Positions 11,904 to 22,687 are shown, numbered from the stretch's first letter. The stretch: DNA of 64,000 bases from Paenibacillus sp. DCT19 (GCF_003268635.1 NZ_CP029639.1:5810001-5874000), one strand, 5' to 3'. Made by a program: numbers and translations. The notes: generated from the sequence alone by a model not told the origin.

Positions 11904-11939
11904 CTAAGCCAAGCCAGAAAGGTCATTGGCTTGGCTTAG
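11904..11939 (-). terminator. Terminator of galU
   Basis: Perfect 12-base arms CTAAGCCAAGCC / GGCTTGGCTTAG with a 12-base loop, followed on the minus strand by the U-rich TTTGTTCTT. It separates galU from the rfb operon downstream. Confidence 0.75.
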
Positions 11940-12002
11940 AGATGAAAGATCAGAGATCAGTTAAATGATAGATGTAATATGGGGAAACACAATATAAATT
12001 CT

Positions 12003-12887
12003 TTACGATTTATTCTCATTCACGATCTTCTCCAGGTACTTCAACAATTCCTCACGCAGGTCAGGACGTTGCATCGCATAATGAAGGGTTGTCTCAATGA
12101 AGCCCAGCTTCTCTCCTACATCGTGACGCAAACCATCAAAGTGGTAGGCGAGAATCTGACGTTGATGATTCAGTAGAGACAGCGCATCGGTAAGCTGGAT
12201 TTCTCCACCTACCCCGACAGATTGGCGACCCAAAATTTCGAATATATCTGGTGTTAAAATATAACGACCCATAATAGCAAGGTTCGAAGGGGCATCTTCC
12301 TGCTTCGGCTTCTCGATTAAACGACGTGCACGGAATACACGATCTTCAGTGTTCGGGATAGCTTCCCCATCAACAATCCCGTACCGAGATACCTCATCCC
12401 AACCAACAGGCTGTACGCCAACGATCGGCGACTGTAATTCATCATAGACCTCAATCATCTGTTGCAGACAAGGGTGCTTGGACTCAACGATATCATCGCC
12501 AAGCAGGACAGCGAAGGGTTCATTGCCGATAAACTTGCGAGCACACCAGATCGCATGCCCTAGACCTTTGGCTTCCTTTTGACGAATATAATGAATATCA
12601 GCCATCTCAGAAGGTTTACGTACCTGTTCGAGCAGATCCCACTTTTGCTTACTTGCCAAGTTCTGCTCTAGTTCGAAGGAGGAATCAAAATGATCCTCGA
12701 TAGCACGCTTACCCTTACCTGTGACGATAATGATATCTTCAATCCCTGAAGCCACTGCTTCTTCAATAATGTATTGGATCGTCGGCTTGTCCACGATGGG
12801 CAGCATTTCTTTGGGCATTGCTTTCGTGGCTGGGAGAAATCGGGTACCCAGTCCGGCTGCAGGAATAATGGCTTTGCGTATACGCAT
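12003..12887 (-). CDS. galU: UTP-glucose-1-phosphate uridylyltransferase
   Basis: It makes UDP-glucose for glycolipid, teichoic acid and exopolysaccharide synthesis. The 294 residues open with [20 protein letters not shown] (nucleotide binding and catalytic Lys). EAKGLGHAI, the LLGDDI metal site and the VSRYGIVDG and RLIEKP blocks typical of GalU/GtaB follow. GAGGGGTGG lies before the ATG. It stands directly upstream of the rhamnose genes but has its own strong terminator. It is not RfbA: it lacks the short RmlA architecture and keeps the GalU-specific PKEMLP and GLGHA segments. Confidence 0.94.
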   Translation of the reverse strand: MRIRKAIIPAAGLGTRFLPATKAMPKEMLPIVDKPTIQYIIEEAVASGIEDIIIVTGKGKRAIEDHFDSSFELEQNLASKQKWDLLEQVRKPSEMADIHYIRQKEAKGLGHAIWCARKFIGNEPFAVLLGDDIVESKHPCLQQMIEVYDELQSPIVGVQPVGWDEVSRYGIVDGEAIPNTEDRVFRARRLIEKPKQEDAPSNLAIMGRYILTPDIFEILGRQSVGVGGEIQLTDALSLLNHQRQILAYHFDGLRHDVGEKLGFIETTLHYAMQRPDLREELLKYLEKIVNENKS

Positions 12888-12977
12888 GCTGAATCCACCC
12901 CTCTGATCAAAAAATTATGAAACACGATAATATAAATGGATTAAAATAATGGACATCATCTACGTAATTGGAATCCA

Positions 12978-15900
12978 TTATACCATCAAAAGTTCCCGAA
13001 TATCCTGTTCCGATAATGTGGTCGATCCACCATCTCCCGGCTCGATCACTTCTGCAATGAGGTCTTTCTTACGCTGCTGTAGCTCTAAAATTTTCTCCTC
13101 GATGGTGCCCTCCGTAATCAGACGAATGACTTGTACCACTTGCTTCTGTCCCATCCGGTGAGCACGACCGATTGCTTGCTCCTCCACCGCAGGGTTCCAC
13201 CACAGATCGTACAAAATAACGGTATCCGCTCCGGTTAAGTTCAATCCCGTGCCGCCTGCTTTTAAGGAGATAAGGAATAGTTCACCTTCTCCTTCATTGA
13301 ATCTACGACACATCTCTACACGGCTGGCAGCAGGTGTCTGTCCATCGAGATAGAACAAATCCCGTCCCTGCGCCGCCAATGTCTGCCGGATTAGGCTCAG
13401 CATACTCGCAAACTGTGAGAATATAAGGATACGTTTACCCGCAGCAAGACAATCTTCCACGGTCTCTAGCAGCTGTTCCATTTTGCCTGAGTCTCCCAGG
13501 TAACCTTCTACAAAGAGCGCCGGATGGCAGCATAACTGTCTTAATCGAGTAATACCCGCCAATATCTTGATACGGTTCTTATTGAACCCGCCATCCTCCA
13601 TATCTTTTGAAGTCTCATCCTGGAGCTGAGCCAGATAAGCCGCATAGAGCTTCTTCTGTTCATCCGTCAGCTCGGAGCGCTGTACCGTCTCAATTCTGTC
13701 CGGCAGCTCCTCAAGCACATCTTTCTTCAAGCGACGGAGAATGAATGGACGTACCATCGGCGCAATCCGCTCTGGAGGTAGATCACGGAATCTCCGATAG
13801 TTCGGAAACAAACCAGGGAAGACCGCTTCAAAGATCGACCACAACTCATCCAGGGAATTCTCCACTGGCGTGCCTGTGAGCGCAAAGCGACGCGGAGCTT
13901 GGATTTGCTTAACTGCTTGAGCCGTTTGAGACGAAGAATTCTTAATTGCCTGCGCTTCATCCAAAATAAGCGTATGGAAGCTTCTGCCCAAGTACATGTC
14001 TAAATCCCGTCTCAGTAATGGGTAAGACGTCACAATAACGTCTGCCTGATTCATATCCGCAAGCATCGAAGCTCGCTCTTCTCGGTGTCCTGCTGCAATT
14101 AACACACGCAACTGTGGAGCAAATCGTGCAAATTCATTCGCCCAGTTATAGGTTAACGAAGCTGGGGCGACAACAAGCACTGGAGGATGCGTAGCCCTCG
14201 TTCGGATGGTTAATCCGTCTTGTTGTGTGGTTGTCCATACACCATCCGTAGCGGCAGCCATATCATCTAAAGGGAGACTCGTTACCTGATCATCGCTGTA
14301 TTCAGGCTTCTCCTGAAGTGATGCCGTGATGTAGGCAATACTTTGTAGCGTTTTGCCAAGTCCCATATCATCTGCCAAGATGCCTCCGAACCGATAAAAT
14401 GCAAGCGTACGAAGCCATTGGTACCCGCTGACCTGATAATCACGCAGCACAGGTGCTAGCGCGGAAGGCAACTCAAAATCCATTCCATCCGGATCGCGGA
14501 GGTGATCCAAGAAACGTCGTAACGAGCCGCCCCATTTTACATGGTTGGACACTTCGTCACGCCCTGGTAGTTGAAGTGCCCGAACAGCAGGCAACGATAG
14601 CTGGCTGCTGTTCATATCAGCTGCCTCTAAACCAAGCGAGTCAGCGAGACGCGCAAAGCTCTCAGCCCCTTCATTTTCAAGTGAGACAAACACGCCGCTG
14701 CGTAAACGGAAATAAGGTTTCTTTTCCACAATACTACGCATAATCTCTCGCAGCTCCAGCTCATCGATGCCTTCCATTTCAAACGAAATTTCTAGCCAAT
14801 CCAGTCCTTTACCTAGATCTGCTCTTACTTTGGGAGGCGTAGGATAGGATTGCATCATCGCTTTCACTGCATGTGGCATATAAATATCTACGAAACCTTC
14901 GAGCTCAGGGAGCAAATGATACATGACATCATAGATCGCATCTTCTCGTTCACTCGTCCACACACTCCCATCCCGTTCTAGAAAAGAGTGATCCAAACGA
15001 TCAATCAGATTCCGTTCCGCATGGCGATCACGCACGAGAATGATCTTCTTCTCATCCTCATCTATCAGATATTCAGCAAGTGGATTAATAACCATGACAC
15101 TATAATCGAATTCCAGACGTGCGGTAATCCGCTCTCGGTAGAAGTCGATATATAACTTCGGTGCAAGTTCCGGCTCCGCAATCTGCTCACGCACCTGTGA
15201 ATCAATAGATAAATGTCCAAGGAGACGAAGCTCCGGCACAACATGCTGTACAAACTCATCCACCTGCTGGGCTGAAATGTCGATGCTTTCTTTAATGCCA
15301 TACGAGGTGAGCGCCTTGCTTAGATCCTCTAAGCTCCGCATCTGCATTGCATCTAACATATGCAACTGTCCTTCCACGACAGCAGCATCATACGCAGGAA
15401 GCAGAATCAGTTCACGTAGTCCAGAAACTTCAAGCTGATACCCTTCATTCGAGCCCTGTGCGATACGATAGTACAAAGGCAATACACCTTCGCCTAAGGT
15501 CAGCGGCCCATTAATAAAACCCGTACCTTCCATTCGGCTATCCGCCTGAAGCAACAATTCGAGCAGCGGCTTCCAAACTAATGGAGCAATGAGAATATCC
15601 CTTCCATCGGAAGCACCCAGGTACCCAGATATCGATTGTCGATAAGCTTCCTCACTCTGTCTCATTCGAATCAACATTGATAGAATAGCCTGATTCTGAG
15701 CATTAAAATAGTGCATGGAAGGATCGTAGAGGAATAACTTCGTAAACGACATCGGTTCGCCTTTCTCAATACAGTTGAGGAATTGCTTTACCTTCTGAAC
15801 AACGTACAGTCGTTTGCCTCCAACTTTCAGTTCAAGAGCCAGTTTGGCTCCCCCTTGATGAACCTGTACGAGTTTGCATATAAACTGCACATGTAACTCT

Positions 15901-16445
15901 TCCCGCAGCGAAGACCGTGTGACAGGTGCTGTGTGATGCCGTCTATGCTCATCTACGTAATGGCGTTCCTTGGCAAACATAGACAAAATCTGATCTGCTG
16001 TCCGATAGGAGGGTTTATCTGCCGACCTGCCCCATCCTGGAGCTGAACTTGGACGGTTTGCCTGAGCAAAATGAACTGGAGCAGGACGTTCCCATTCACG
16101 TTCTTCTACTAATGTACCCACTTTGGAAGGGAGATTGCTTCTGGACTCACGCTCCTGCTGCTCTCCCCATTGGTGAATCGACAGCAATACAGCCGCGACA
16201 TGTTTACATTGGTCATAATAGCTCGTGTCGTTGGGACAGTTGCAGTCGGCTACAATCTCCCCCACCTCATCGAGGTCAACGGTGACTTTATAACGCTGCG
16301 TGCCGCGAACCAACGCTTCATAATGCTTTTGATCCTCGCTGGCAGTGAGGCCCGTGACCCTTCCCGATTCATTGTAGGCTTCGCCTTGCTTGAATGCCGT
16401 GACTCCGCACAGCAATTTAATATCCATGATTGTGAATGGCGCCAC
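12978..16445 (-). CDS. SWIM zinc finger plus SNF2-family helicase/ATPase
   Basis: A 1155-residue protein. A SWIM-type zinc site lies near residues 68-85 (CNC...CKH). It is followed by about 600 residues of poorly conserved bacterial SNF2-associated region. The Swi2/Snf2 motor then has ILADDMGLGKT (Walker A), LDEAQAIKN (motif II), ALTGTPVENS, and the C-terminal lobe with KAGGTGLNL and QAIGRAHRMGQ. Such proteins translocate on duplex DNA and remodel protein-DNA complexes; the cellular role in Firmicutes is not established. GTG at 16445 is used as the start because GGAGG lies ten bases upstream. It stands alone between galU and the U32 gene. Confidence 0.9.
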   Translation of the reverse strand: MAPFTIMDIKLLCGVTAFKQGEAYNESGRVTGLTASEDQKHYEALVRGTQRYKVTVDLDEVGEIVADCNCPNDTSYYDQCKHVAAVLLSIHQWGEQQERESRSNLPSKVGTLVEEREWERPAPVHFAQANRPSSAPGWGRSADKPSYRTADQILSMFAKERHYVDEHRRHHTAPVTRSSLREELHVQFICKLVQVHQGGAKLALELKVGGKRLYVVQKVKQFLNCIEKGEPMSFTKLFLYDPSMHYFNAQNQAILSMLIRMRQSEEAYRQSISGYLGASDGRDILIAPLVWKPLLELLLQADSRMEGTGFINGPLTLGEGVLPLYYRIAQGSNEGYQLEVSGLRELILLPAYDAAVVEGQLHMLDAMQMRSLEDLSKALTSYGIKESIDISAQQVDEFVQHVVPELRLLGHLSIDSQVREQIAEPELAPKLYIDFYRERITARLEFDYSVMVINPLAEYLIDEDEKKIILVRDRHAERNLIDRLDHSFLERDGSVWTSEREDAIYDVMYHLLPELEGFVDIYMPHAVKAMMQSYPTPPKVRADLGKGLDWLEISFEMEGIDELELREIMRSIVEKKPYFRLRSGVFVSLENEGAESFARLADSLGLEAADMNSSQLSLPAVRALQLPGRDEVSNHVKWGGSLRRFLDHLRDPDGMDFELPSALAPVLRDYQVSGYQWLRTLAFYRFGGILADDMGLGKTLQSIAYITASLQEKPEYSDDQVTSLPLDDMAAATDGVWTTTQQDGLTIRTRATHPPVLVVAPASLTYNWANEFARFAPQLRVLIAAGHREERASMLADMNQADVIVTSYPLLRRDLDMYLGRSFHTLILDEAQAIKNSSSQTAQAVKQIQAPRRFALTGTPVENSLDELWSIFEAVFPGLFPNYRRFRDLPPERIAPMVRPFILRRLKKDVLEELPDRIETVQRSELTDEQKKLYAAYLAQLQDETSKDMEDGGFNKNRIKILAGITRLRQLCCHPALFVEGYLGDSGKMEQLLETVEDCLAAGKRILIFSQFASMLSLIRQTLAAQGRDLFYLDGQTPAASRVEMCRRFNEGEGELFLISLKAGGTGLNLTGADTVILYDLWWNPAVEEQAIGRAHRMGQKQVVQVIRLITEGTIEEKILELQQRKKDLIAEVIEPGDGGSTTLSEQDIRELLMV

Positions 16446-16518
16446 GGATTTTTCGCCTCCTTATTCATGCAGAATAATGGACATCAACTACCCCGTCACG
16501 ATTATTCAGATTTTATAG

Positions 16519-16560
16519 AAAAAAACCCCAAGAGCTCCGTAAGGCAGAGATTGGGGTTTG
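16519..16560 (-). terminator. Terminator of the U32 peptidase gene
   Basis: AAACCCCAA / TTGGGGTTT arms are separated by 19 bases and followed on the minus strand by a seven-U run. It begins only a few bases past the stop at 16566. Confidence 0.85.
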
Positions 16561-16565
16561 TGAGC

Positions 16566-19079
16566 TTATTTCACCAATTGACCACGCGTTACGCCGAGTT
16601 GGTTTGTTGCTTTTAGGGTTTTCCAAACTTGCGTACCGCTGATCTCACCGCGCAGTGCACGGTTGTATAGATCAATAACTTCACGTACTTGTTCAGGTGT
16701 TTCCTCTAGGAATTCTACACGGTAACGGGATACGCCCAGATCCATGAAGTTGGCTAGATATTCAGCACCAGATTGCTCTACTGCGTTATAAACGGTATTA
16801 CGGCAACCTTCATCCACACGTACGGGGTGAGACATACCGATCCGATCCTGCAGAGATGCGCGGGAATCTTCACATGGACGTCCACAGTTCGTATAGTCCG
16901 TACCTTCACTCATAAACGTACAGTACACGCAGTGTTCTGTATGGAACATCGGCAGATGCTGGTGAATAACCACTTCCATCTTGTCTGTCCGTGAGCGACC
17001 CAGCAGATCAACCATTTGCTGAATGTTCAGGTCATATGAAGGAGTGACCGAATCACAACCTGCTTCCAGGAACAATTCAACAGCCTTGTGATTCGCAATG
17101 TTCAATGAGAAATCACCGATCAATTCCGGATGCTTCGCATCCGGGTTCTCCATCCGATGACGGAGATAGAAATAAAGTGCACCCGTGTTACGTACCAGCA
17201 CTGCATCCGGCTTCAGACGCAGGATGTTGTTGTGGTATCCGTTCTCGCCAGGCATATGAATACGCGGAGTTACCAGCGCAATTTTGCGTCCAGCCGTCCG
17301 AACAGCCTCTACAGCTGCCGGGAACTGTTTGATGAACTCGAAATCAGCGTAGATCATCTCAATGCCCGCTTCCAGTGCTGCCTCTACTTGCGGCAGACTA
17401 CGGCAGAGCGCGGTCAGTTCCGCTTGACCACGAGCAACTGGCGATGCTGGTTTCACCGTATCGCCATATACGTCCACCGCACGTTTCACGTAGACAGGTG
17501 GTTTAGGACGCTCACCCGCGAGCTGTTCAACCGCCTGACGGCGAATATTGTTCAGCTCGCGCATTGGGATAATGATATCACCATGCAGGTTGACATCCAA
17601 CTGCTCCAGTTGGAACACCGTACCACCCAAACGTCCAAACTGCTCTTCGAGCAACTCGTATGTCATTGGACGTTTCTGAGCGATATCCAGTTCCATCTCG
17701 GAGTCTACACGGACTGTTGTGCCCTTCTGCACATCTGTCCACCACGTACTAAGTGGCTGTCCCGGGCTGCCAATCACTTTGACGGTTACCGGGAACACAC
17801 GGTATGGCTTATCTGTCTCAAATGACTGACGCAGACGTTTATCCAGCGCAGGGTCATTCGTTTTCCATACTTTGTCGCCAACCTTCACACGGCGCAGATC
17901 CACATCACTACGGCCTGGCACGATGTCCACAATCCAGCCCTCTCCAGCTTCACCTTCGAGTTTTACGCCTTTACGACGCACATCGTATACACGCCCGCCT
18001 TCTTCCTTCTGCGTTGGATCTCCGGCATCAAATACAATTCCGTCTCCACGCTTCACCGGTGCATCGAGCTTCAGAACGACGCCATCGCGCAACACTTGGT
18101 CAACACGTCCAAGATAGACACCACGGCTTTTCGGGAATGTACCATCTACGAGTTGCTTGTTATTCGTACCATCGAGGAAGCCATGCGTGAAGCCACGAGA
18201 GAAACTCTGTTGCAGTTCACGAACTTCTTCCTTACTAGGCGGTGTGTTATCTCCGTCAAAATACCGGTCAATCGCTTTGCGATATTTACTTACCACGTTC
18301 GCCACATATTCTGGCGTTTTGAGACGTCCTTCAATTTTGAAAGAAGTTACACCTGCTTCGATCAGTTCAGGCATCAAGTCAATCGCAGCCAGATCCTTAG
18401 GAGACAGCAGATATGCCACATCACCCATCGGTTTATGCTCACCATCGACCATCAGATCGTACGGCAAACGGCAGGCCTGTGCACATTCTCCGCGGTTCGC
18501 AGAACGTCCACCCCACATTTCAGAAGTAAGACATTGACCCGAGTAGGATACACAGAGCGCACCATGGACAAATACTTCCATCGGCAATTTTGCCTGTTCT
18601 CCGATCTTCTGAATCTGCTTCAAGTTGTTCTCACGTCCAAGCACGACACGTTCCATGTCAAACGGCTTCGTAAATTCCACCGCTTCCGGGGATGTGATCG
18701 TCATTTGCGTTGAACCGTGAATCGGGAAGTCCGGCGAGATTTCGCGGATCAATTTGACCAAACCAAGATCCTGTACAATTACCGCATCTACGCCAGCATC
18801 TACACAAGCATCAATGAGTTCTTTGGCATCCGCCAACTCATTTTCAAAAATCAATATATTAAAGGTCAAAAAACCTTTTACGCCGTAACTGTGCAAAAAC
18901 GCCATAATCTCTGGCAGCTCGTCCATGCGGAAATTGTTTGCGCGTGCGCGTGCATTAAATTTTTCGACTCCGAAGAAAATAGCATCTGCGCCGTTGGCTA
19001 CCGCCGAACGCATACAGTCCCAGTCACCTGCGGGTGCCAGAAGCTCGACATCTTCTCTTCGTATTGTTGCTGTTTTCAT
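16566..19079 (-). CDS. U32 family peptidase (RlhA/TrhP-type RNA hydroxylation protein)
   Basis: An 837-residue member of the U32 family, whose characterised relatives take part in prephenate-dependent hydroxylation of rRNA or tRNA rather than proteolysis. Visible signatures are ELLAPAGDWDCMRSAVANGA, the GQCLTSEMWGGRSANRGEC cysteine segment and YLLSPKDLAAID. A collagenase-associated middle region and a second barrel-like half with HCVYCTFMSEG and NCGRPCED cysteines follow, likely metal-cluster ligands. The frame opens five codons earlier, but the GGGGAGGA there is the ribosome site. The ATG at 19079, six bases beyond it, is the true start. The substrate RNA is not assignable here. Confidence 0.88.
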   Translation of the reverse strand: MKTATIRREDVELLAPAGDWDCMRSAVANGADAIFFGVEKFNARARANNFRMDELPEIMAFLHSYGVKGFLTFNILIFENELADAKELIDACVDAGVDAVIVQDLGLVKLIREISPDFPIHGSTQMTITSPEAVEFTKPFDMERVVLGRENNLKQIQKIGEQAKLPMEVFVHGALCVSYSGQCLTSEMWGGRSANRGECAQACRLPYDLMVDGEHKPMGDVAYLLSPKDLAAIDLMPELIEAGVTSFKIEGRLKTPEYVANVVSKYRKAIDRYFDGDNTPPSKEEVRELQQSFSRGFTHGFLDGTNNKQLVDGTFPKSRGVYLGRVDQVLRDGVVLKLDAPVKRGDGIVFDAGDPTQKEEGGRVYDVRRKGVKLEGEAGEGWIVDIVPGRSDVDLRRVKVGDKVWKTNDPALDKRLRQSFETDKPYRVFPVTVKVIGSPGQPLSTWWTDVQKGTTVRVDSEMELDIAQKRPMTYELLEEQFGRLGGTVFQLEQLDVNLHGDIIIPMRELNNIRRQAVEQLAGERPKPPVYVKRAVDVYGDTVKPASPVARGQAELTALCRSLPQVEAALEAGIEMIYADFEFIKQFPAAVEAVRTAGRKIALVTPRIHMPGENGYHNNILRLKPDAVLVRNTGALYFYLRHRMENPDAKHPELIGDFSLNIANHKAVELFLEAGCDSVTPSYDLNIQQMVDLLGRSRTDKMEVVIHQHLPMFHTEHCVYCTFMSEGTDYTNCGRPCEDSRASLQDRIGMSHPVRVDEGCRNTVYNAVEQSGAEYLANFMDLGVSRYRVEFLEETPEQVREVIDLYNRALRGEISGTQVWKTLKATNQLGVTRGQLVK

Positions 19080-19320
19080 GTATATCCTCCCCATAACCGG
19101 CTATGTGCCGGATTTCATGCCTGAACGTCCAACCTATCAATTAAAATCATTCAATCATTCTATCTATACATATGTCTGTATTCCCCGATATCCAGGCCTA
19201 CAGTCATTCTTTCATATCAGATCAGCAGTCATAACTCCTGAACTAGTATAGTGTACCACTTCTGCACCGACTCTTCTACGCTTTCCTGAAAAAACCGTTT
19301 ACCATTTTCATACGCAAAAT

Positions 19321-19350
19321 AAAAAACCGAAAGGTCTTCTGACCTTCCGG
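19321..19350 (-). terminator. Terminator of the stalk-domain/HtrA operon
   Basis: CCGAAAGGTC-ttct-GACCTTCCGG hairpin with an adjoining A-run that becomes a U-run on the minus strand, about 35 bases after the stop at 19385. The remainder of the 305-base gap up to 19384 shows nothing further. Confidence 0.85.
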
Positions 19351-19384
19351 CATGCATGTTATATATTATTGTTTCATAACATCC

Positions 19385-21295
19385 TTATTTAATAAATGTG
19401 AATGAGTTCAATACTTTTTCCAACACAGCTACCTGAACTTCCGTTCGATTCGCATCATTCAGCCCACTCGTGATCGTATACGTGATTCCATTCTTCTCGA
19501 ATGCAATCTGACGTCCGCTATAGGGTACACCCTTCTCCACGTCCTGATAGGTAAAGGAATAGGCAGGCACACCTGCAAACGTGATCTTCTCACTATTCAT
19601 TAGCTTGAAGTTCTTGCGCGTTTGACTTGCTTTCGTATACGCTTCTCTCAGCTGGCTGGCCGTCATCTCAAGCGTTTTCTCTTCGTCTGCAGCAATAGAG
19701 AACTCTCCACCCGTAAAAGTATATGCCACTGGAGATTGTTCGAACTGATCATTATAAGGCGTCCAGTAGCGTGGAATATCTACACTGTACTGATAGCGTT
19801 TGGATGTCCGTGTACGTTGCTTCGATTTGTCTATCAAATAGTAATCCTCTTCCAATTGACCAAAGTTATCAGCAACGATATCAAAATCAATATAGATACT
19901 CTCAACAATGCGTTCAAACCATGCTTGATCTTGCTTCTGATCTTCCGGGAACGAATATTCAACATAATAACGATAATCGCCCTTCTGCAACAGTACATTG
20001 TACTCTGTCTGCCATCCATCGCCAAAGTTATAACGGAACTCCCGAACCTTTGCTGTCTCTCCAGACATATCCATCGTATAGGATCGGATAGGCTCATAGT
20101 TATCTAGCGTGAATGCCTCACGCATCCACTTGTCCAGTTGTTCACTCCATTGTTCAATGGTAGCCCCCTTAGGCGTAGATGAAACGATCATTTCCAAGTA
20201 TGCTCCATCCTTCGCTTGGTAGGACAGCTCGTTATTGTCCATCGACCAACCTGCTGGTACATTCAGCTCAATGCCATAATCACCATTGTGGACGTAACGC
20301 ATCCCTTCAATGACTGTAGATACATCTTTAATGGAATCGTCTGACTGATCATAGGTAGGCTGGAATGAGTCCAGTAATGCTGCATGTTGATCGAGATCCA
20401 TATAATAGACCGCATCATAATCTGCAAAATAAATACTATAGAGACGATCATTCTGGACGTATTGACGTATCTCCCAGAACATCCCGTCCTTATCTTTCAC
20501 AACAATTCGGGCATATGGCGTGTTGGTTTCATTGACTGCTTGGCGATCCAGCACAACGTCTTCCGCTAGCTTCGCTTCCTGTAGAAGCTGTTGTAACAAA
20601 TCATCGGCATCAAGTGCAGCATTCTGATCGCTGACATACACCTGAAGATAATAACTTTCGTCTGCAGGGCCAAATGACATCATGCGCTCCTGCTCTTCCG
20701 ATTGCAAAGTAATCATATCTTCTGGGTAGTCGATCGACCAGCCATAATAACTATTGCCGATTCTCGTTTTACCTGCATCCACATCGATGTCGTCCTCGTC
20801 CACATCCGTCGGCAATTCCGTTTGCGCTAAGCGAATGACGATTTCTCCTGAAGACGTTGGAGCAAGTGTTGCGCCGATTCCTGCTGCCACCACGCGAAGC
20901 GGAACCATAAGTACACCATTCACCATTTTAGGGGATGTACCCATGTCTTTTTTGACGCCATCCACCCAGGCAATCGGACTACCAATCGTGATCGTTACCG
21001 TATGTGCACCTTCCTTGATTTTGACAACATCATTGCTCTCCAAACGGATTTCACTGCCAAAAGCCTTCTTGAAAACGCCGACAGGTACCATGGTCACGCC
21101 ATTGCTCTTGTAAGGCTTCGCAATAGTTTGTTTGCTTCCATTGATGTAAGCGTAAGTGCTTCCTGCTTGAATTCGCATTTCGTTAGTAATGCTATCCTCG
21201 GATGCCCATGCTGGCATGGCTAAGGCAAAAGTCAGTACCCCAGCCAACATGCCTGTGCTCAGCACACGTAAAAATGACTTCTTCATTCCGTTCAT
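19385..21295 (-). CDS. Secreted stalk-domain (copper amine oxidase N-like) protein
   Basis: A 636-residue exported protein. A signal peptide (MKKSFLRVLSTGMLAG..., cleaved after PAWA) is followed by two copper-amine-oxidase N-terminal-like stalk modules. They show as SNGVTMVPVGVFKKAFG and VNGVLMVPLRVVAAGIGA at about residues 35-155. After an acidic linker (DVDEDDIDVD) come three similar beta-rich segments of about 150 residues, each starting with a DYPEDM, LNVPAGW or VDIPRYW type sequence. They resemble PsbP/DUF1795-like folds. Stalk modules bind the cell wall, so the protein is probably wall-associated. It lies 33 bases downstream of the HtrA gene, in one operon. Its function is unknown. Confidence 0.75.
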   Translation of the reverse strand: MNGMKKSFLRVLSTGMLAGVLTFALAMPAWASEDSITNEMRIQAGSTYAYINGSKQTIAKPYKSNGVTMVPVGVFKKAFGSEIRLESNDVVKIKEGAHTVTITIGSPIAWVDGVKKDMGTSPKMVNGVLMVPLRVVAAGIGATLAPTSSGEIVIRLAQTELPTDVDEDDIDVDAGKTRIGNSYYGWSIDYPEDMITLQSEEQERMMSFGPADESYYLQVYVSDQNAALDADDLLQQLLQEAKLAEDVVLDRQAVNETNTPYARIVVKDKDGMFWEIRQYVQNDRLYSIYFADYDAVYYMDLDQHAALLDSFQPTYDQSDDSIKDVSTVIEGMRYVHNGDYGIELNVPAGWSMDNNELSYQAKDGAYLEMIVSSTPKGATIEQWSEQLDKWMREAFTLDNYEPIRSYTMDMSGETAKVREFRYNFGDGWQTEYNVLLQKGDYRYYVEYSFPEDQKQDQAWFERIVESIYIDFDIVADNFGQLEEDYYLIDKSKQRTRTSKRYQYSVDIPRYWTPYNDQFEQSPVAYTFTGGEFSIAADEEKTLEMTASQLREAYTKASQTRKNFKLMNSEKITFAGVPAYSFTYQDVEKGVPYSGRQIAFEKNGITYTITSGLNDANRTEVQVAVLEKVLNSFTFIK

Positions 21296-21328
21296 TCGTC
21301 CTCTCTAAGTACGGGCTACTTCCCGTCG

Positions 21329-22516
21329 TTATTGTTCTTCATCCCCTGTTAGAAACGCTTCGATCTCAGCCTCGAAATCTGCTCGATCTCCAAGTACCAA
21401 CGTGCGGATAACGATGTCACCATCCGATTGCATCATCAGTTTCACTTTTTGGCCTGGCAAATACGCTTTGAGCAGCTCATTGATATCGGCCGCCGAAGAT
21501 ACACGTGTGACTCCGATACTATATAACAGGTCACCCTCTTGGATTTTGGCTTTCTTCGCTGCATTGGACAACACGCCATTTACCGTTAAAGGATCATCCG
21601 TAGGCATTCCTACGACAGTAGACCAACTTTCTTCCAGCAGTATTCCAAGACTTGCACGTTTCACCTTACCGTATTTGAAATACTGATCGATAACATATTG
21701 CACCGTATCCACCGGAATCGAAAATCCCGTGTTATCTATGCCGATTTCCGTATATTTCATCGAGTTAATACCGATAACTTCGCCCTTCAAATTGAACAAT
21801 GGACCACCGCTGTTCCCTGGGTTAATGGCTGCATCGGTCTGAATTAAACGATAGTTCGCTTCTTCCACTTCGCGGTTAAGTCCACTAATCACACCAACCG
21901 TTGCTGTATTCCGCAAGGCAAATGTAACTGGTGTCCCAATCGCAATCACCGTCTCTCCGACAGAGGTCTTTGACCCTTTGGCGAATGTCGCCGGTTTGAG
22001 CGATTTGGCATTAATTTTAATGAGTGCAATATCACTGATTGGATCACTGTATGTTTTGGTAATGTTGTATGTATTGCCATCTGACGTCACAACGAGTGGA
22101 TTATCTAAACCATCAACGACATGTGCATTCGTTACAATCCATCCATTCGACCGGATAATTACGCCTGTCCCATGCGCCAGATCATATTCATCGGAGGATG
22201 CGTCGCCATGTTCGTCACTTGCTTTACCAATAATGCTCACAACGGATGGAGACACCCTTTCAATGATTTTTGGGATCATCTCATTTCCTTTATAAAGATA
22301 GGTGCCCGTCTTGGCATCATATTGTCCGTTACCCCCAAGTGCCTTAACCAAGTCCGCGGAACTGACATACACTTGTCCATCAACGACTTTGGCTTTCATG
22401 CCAGCACCTGCCGGCGACTCCGCTGCTCCTGCTGCTGTTGCCACACTAATGGAAAGCACCATCGCCATCATCATGGCTATACTTTTTCTTCCTAACCTGT
22501 TCATTCTCTCACTCAT
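21329..22516 (-). CDS. Exported HtrA-like trypsin-type serine protease with PDZ domain
   Basis: A 395-residue extracytoplasmic protease for envelope quality control. The signal peptide (about residues 10-32) is followed by a short stalk-like segment (VVDGQVYVSSADLVKALGG). The trypsin fold shows the catalytic triad His132 (TNAHVVDG), Asp162 (SDIALIKI) and Ser236 (NPGNSGGPL). A PDZ domain fills the last 100 residues. Unlike membrane-tethered Bacillus HtrA/HtrB, the N-terminus looks like a cleavable signal (SVATAAGAAES). It shares the stalk idea and the operon with the next gene, suggesting they act on the same wall-associated targets. Confidence 0.88.
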   Translation of the reverse strand: MSERMNRLGRKSIAMMMAMVLSISVATAAGAAESPAGAGMKAKVVDGQVYVSSADLVKALGGNGQYDAKTGTYLYKGNEMIPKIIERVSPSVVSIIGKASDEHGDASSDEYDLAHGTGVIIRSNGWIVTNAHVVDGLDNPLVVTSDGNTYNITKTYSDPISDIALIKINAKSLKPATFAKGSKTSVGETVIAIGTPVTFALRNTATVGVISGLNREVEEANYRLIQTDAAINPGNSGGPLFNLKGEVIGINSMKYTEIGIDNTGFSIPVDTVQYVIDQYFKYGKVKRASLGILLEESWSTVVGMPTDDPLTVNGVLSNAAKKAKIQEGDLLYSIGVTRVSSAADINELLKAYLPGQKVKLMMQSDGDIVIRTLVLGDRADFEAEIEAFLTGDEEQ

Positions 22517-22687
22517 CCCTTTCGGTCTATCCTCTGTTATCGGTTATGTAGCCTACTCTTTTAATCTCTTCTCTCTACCTTGTTCTGTCAGTATCCTCCA
22601 ATCTATCACACAAATTATGGTTATACAATTGTTCTGAGTCCTGTTTTTCATAGAAAGTTCATTCCACTACGCTGACCTTGATCCAAC

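Noticed and set aside
17130..17825. 231-codon plus-strand frame inside the U32 peptidase gene
   Set aside because: It is antisense to a conserved gene, has no ribosome site or recognisable motif, and its composition follows the codon pattern of the real gene.
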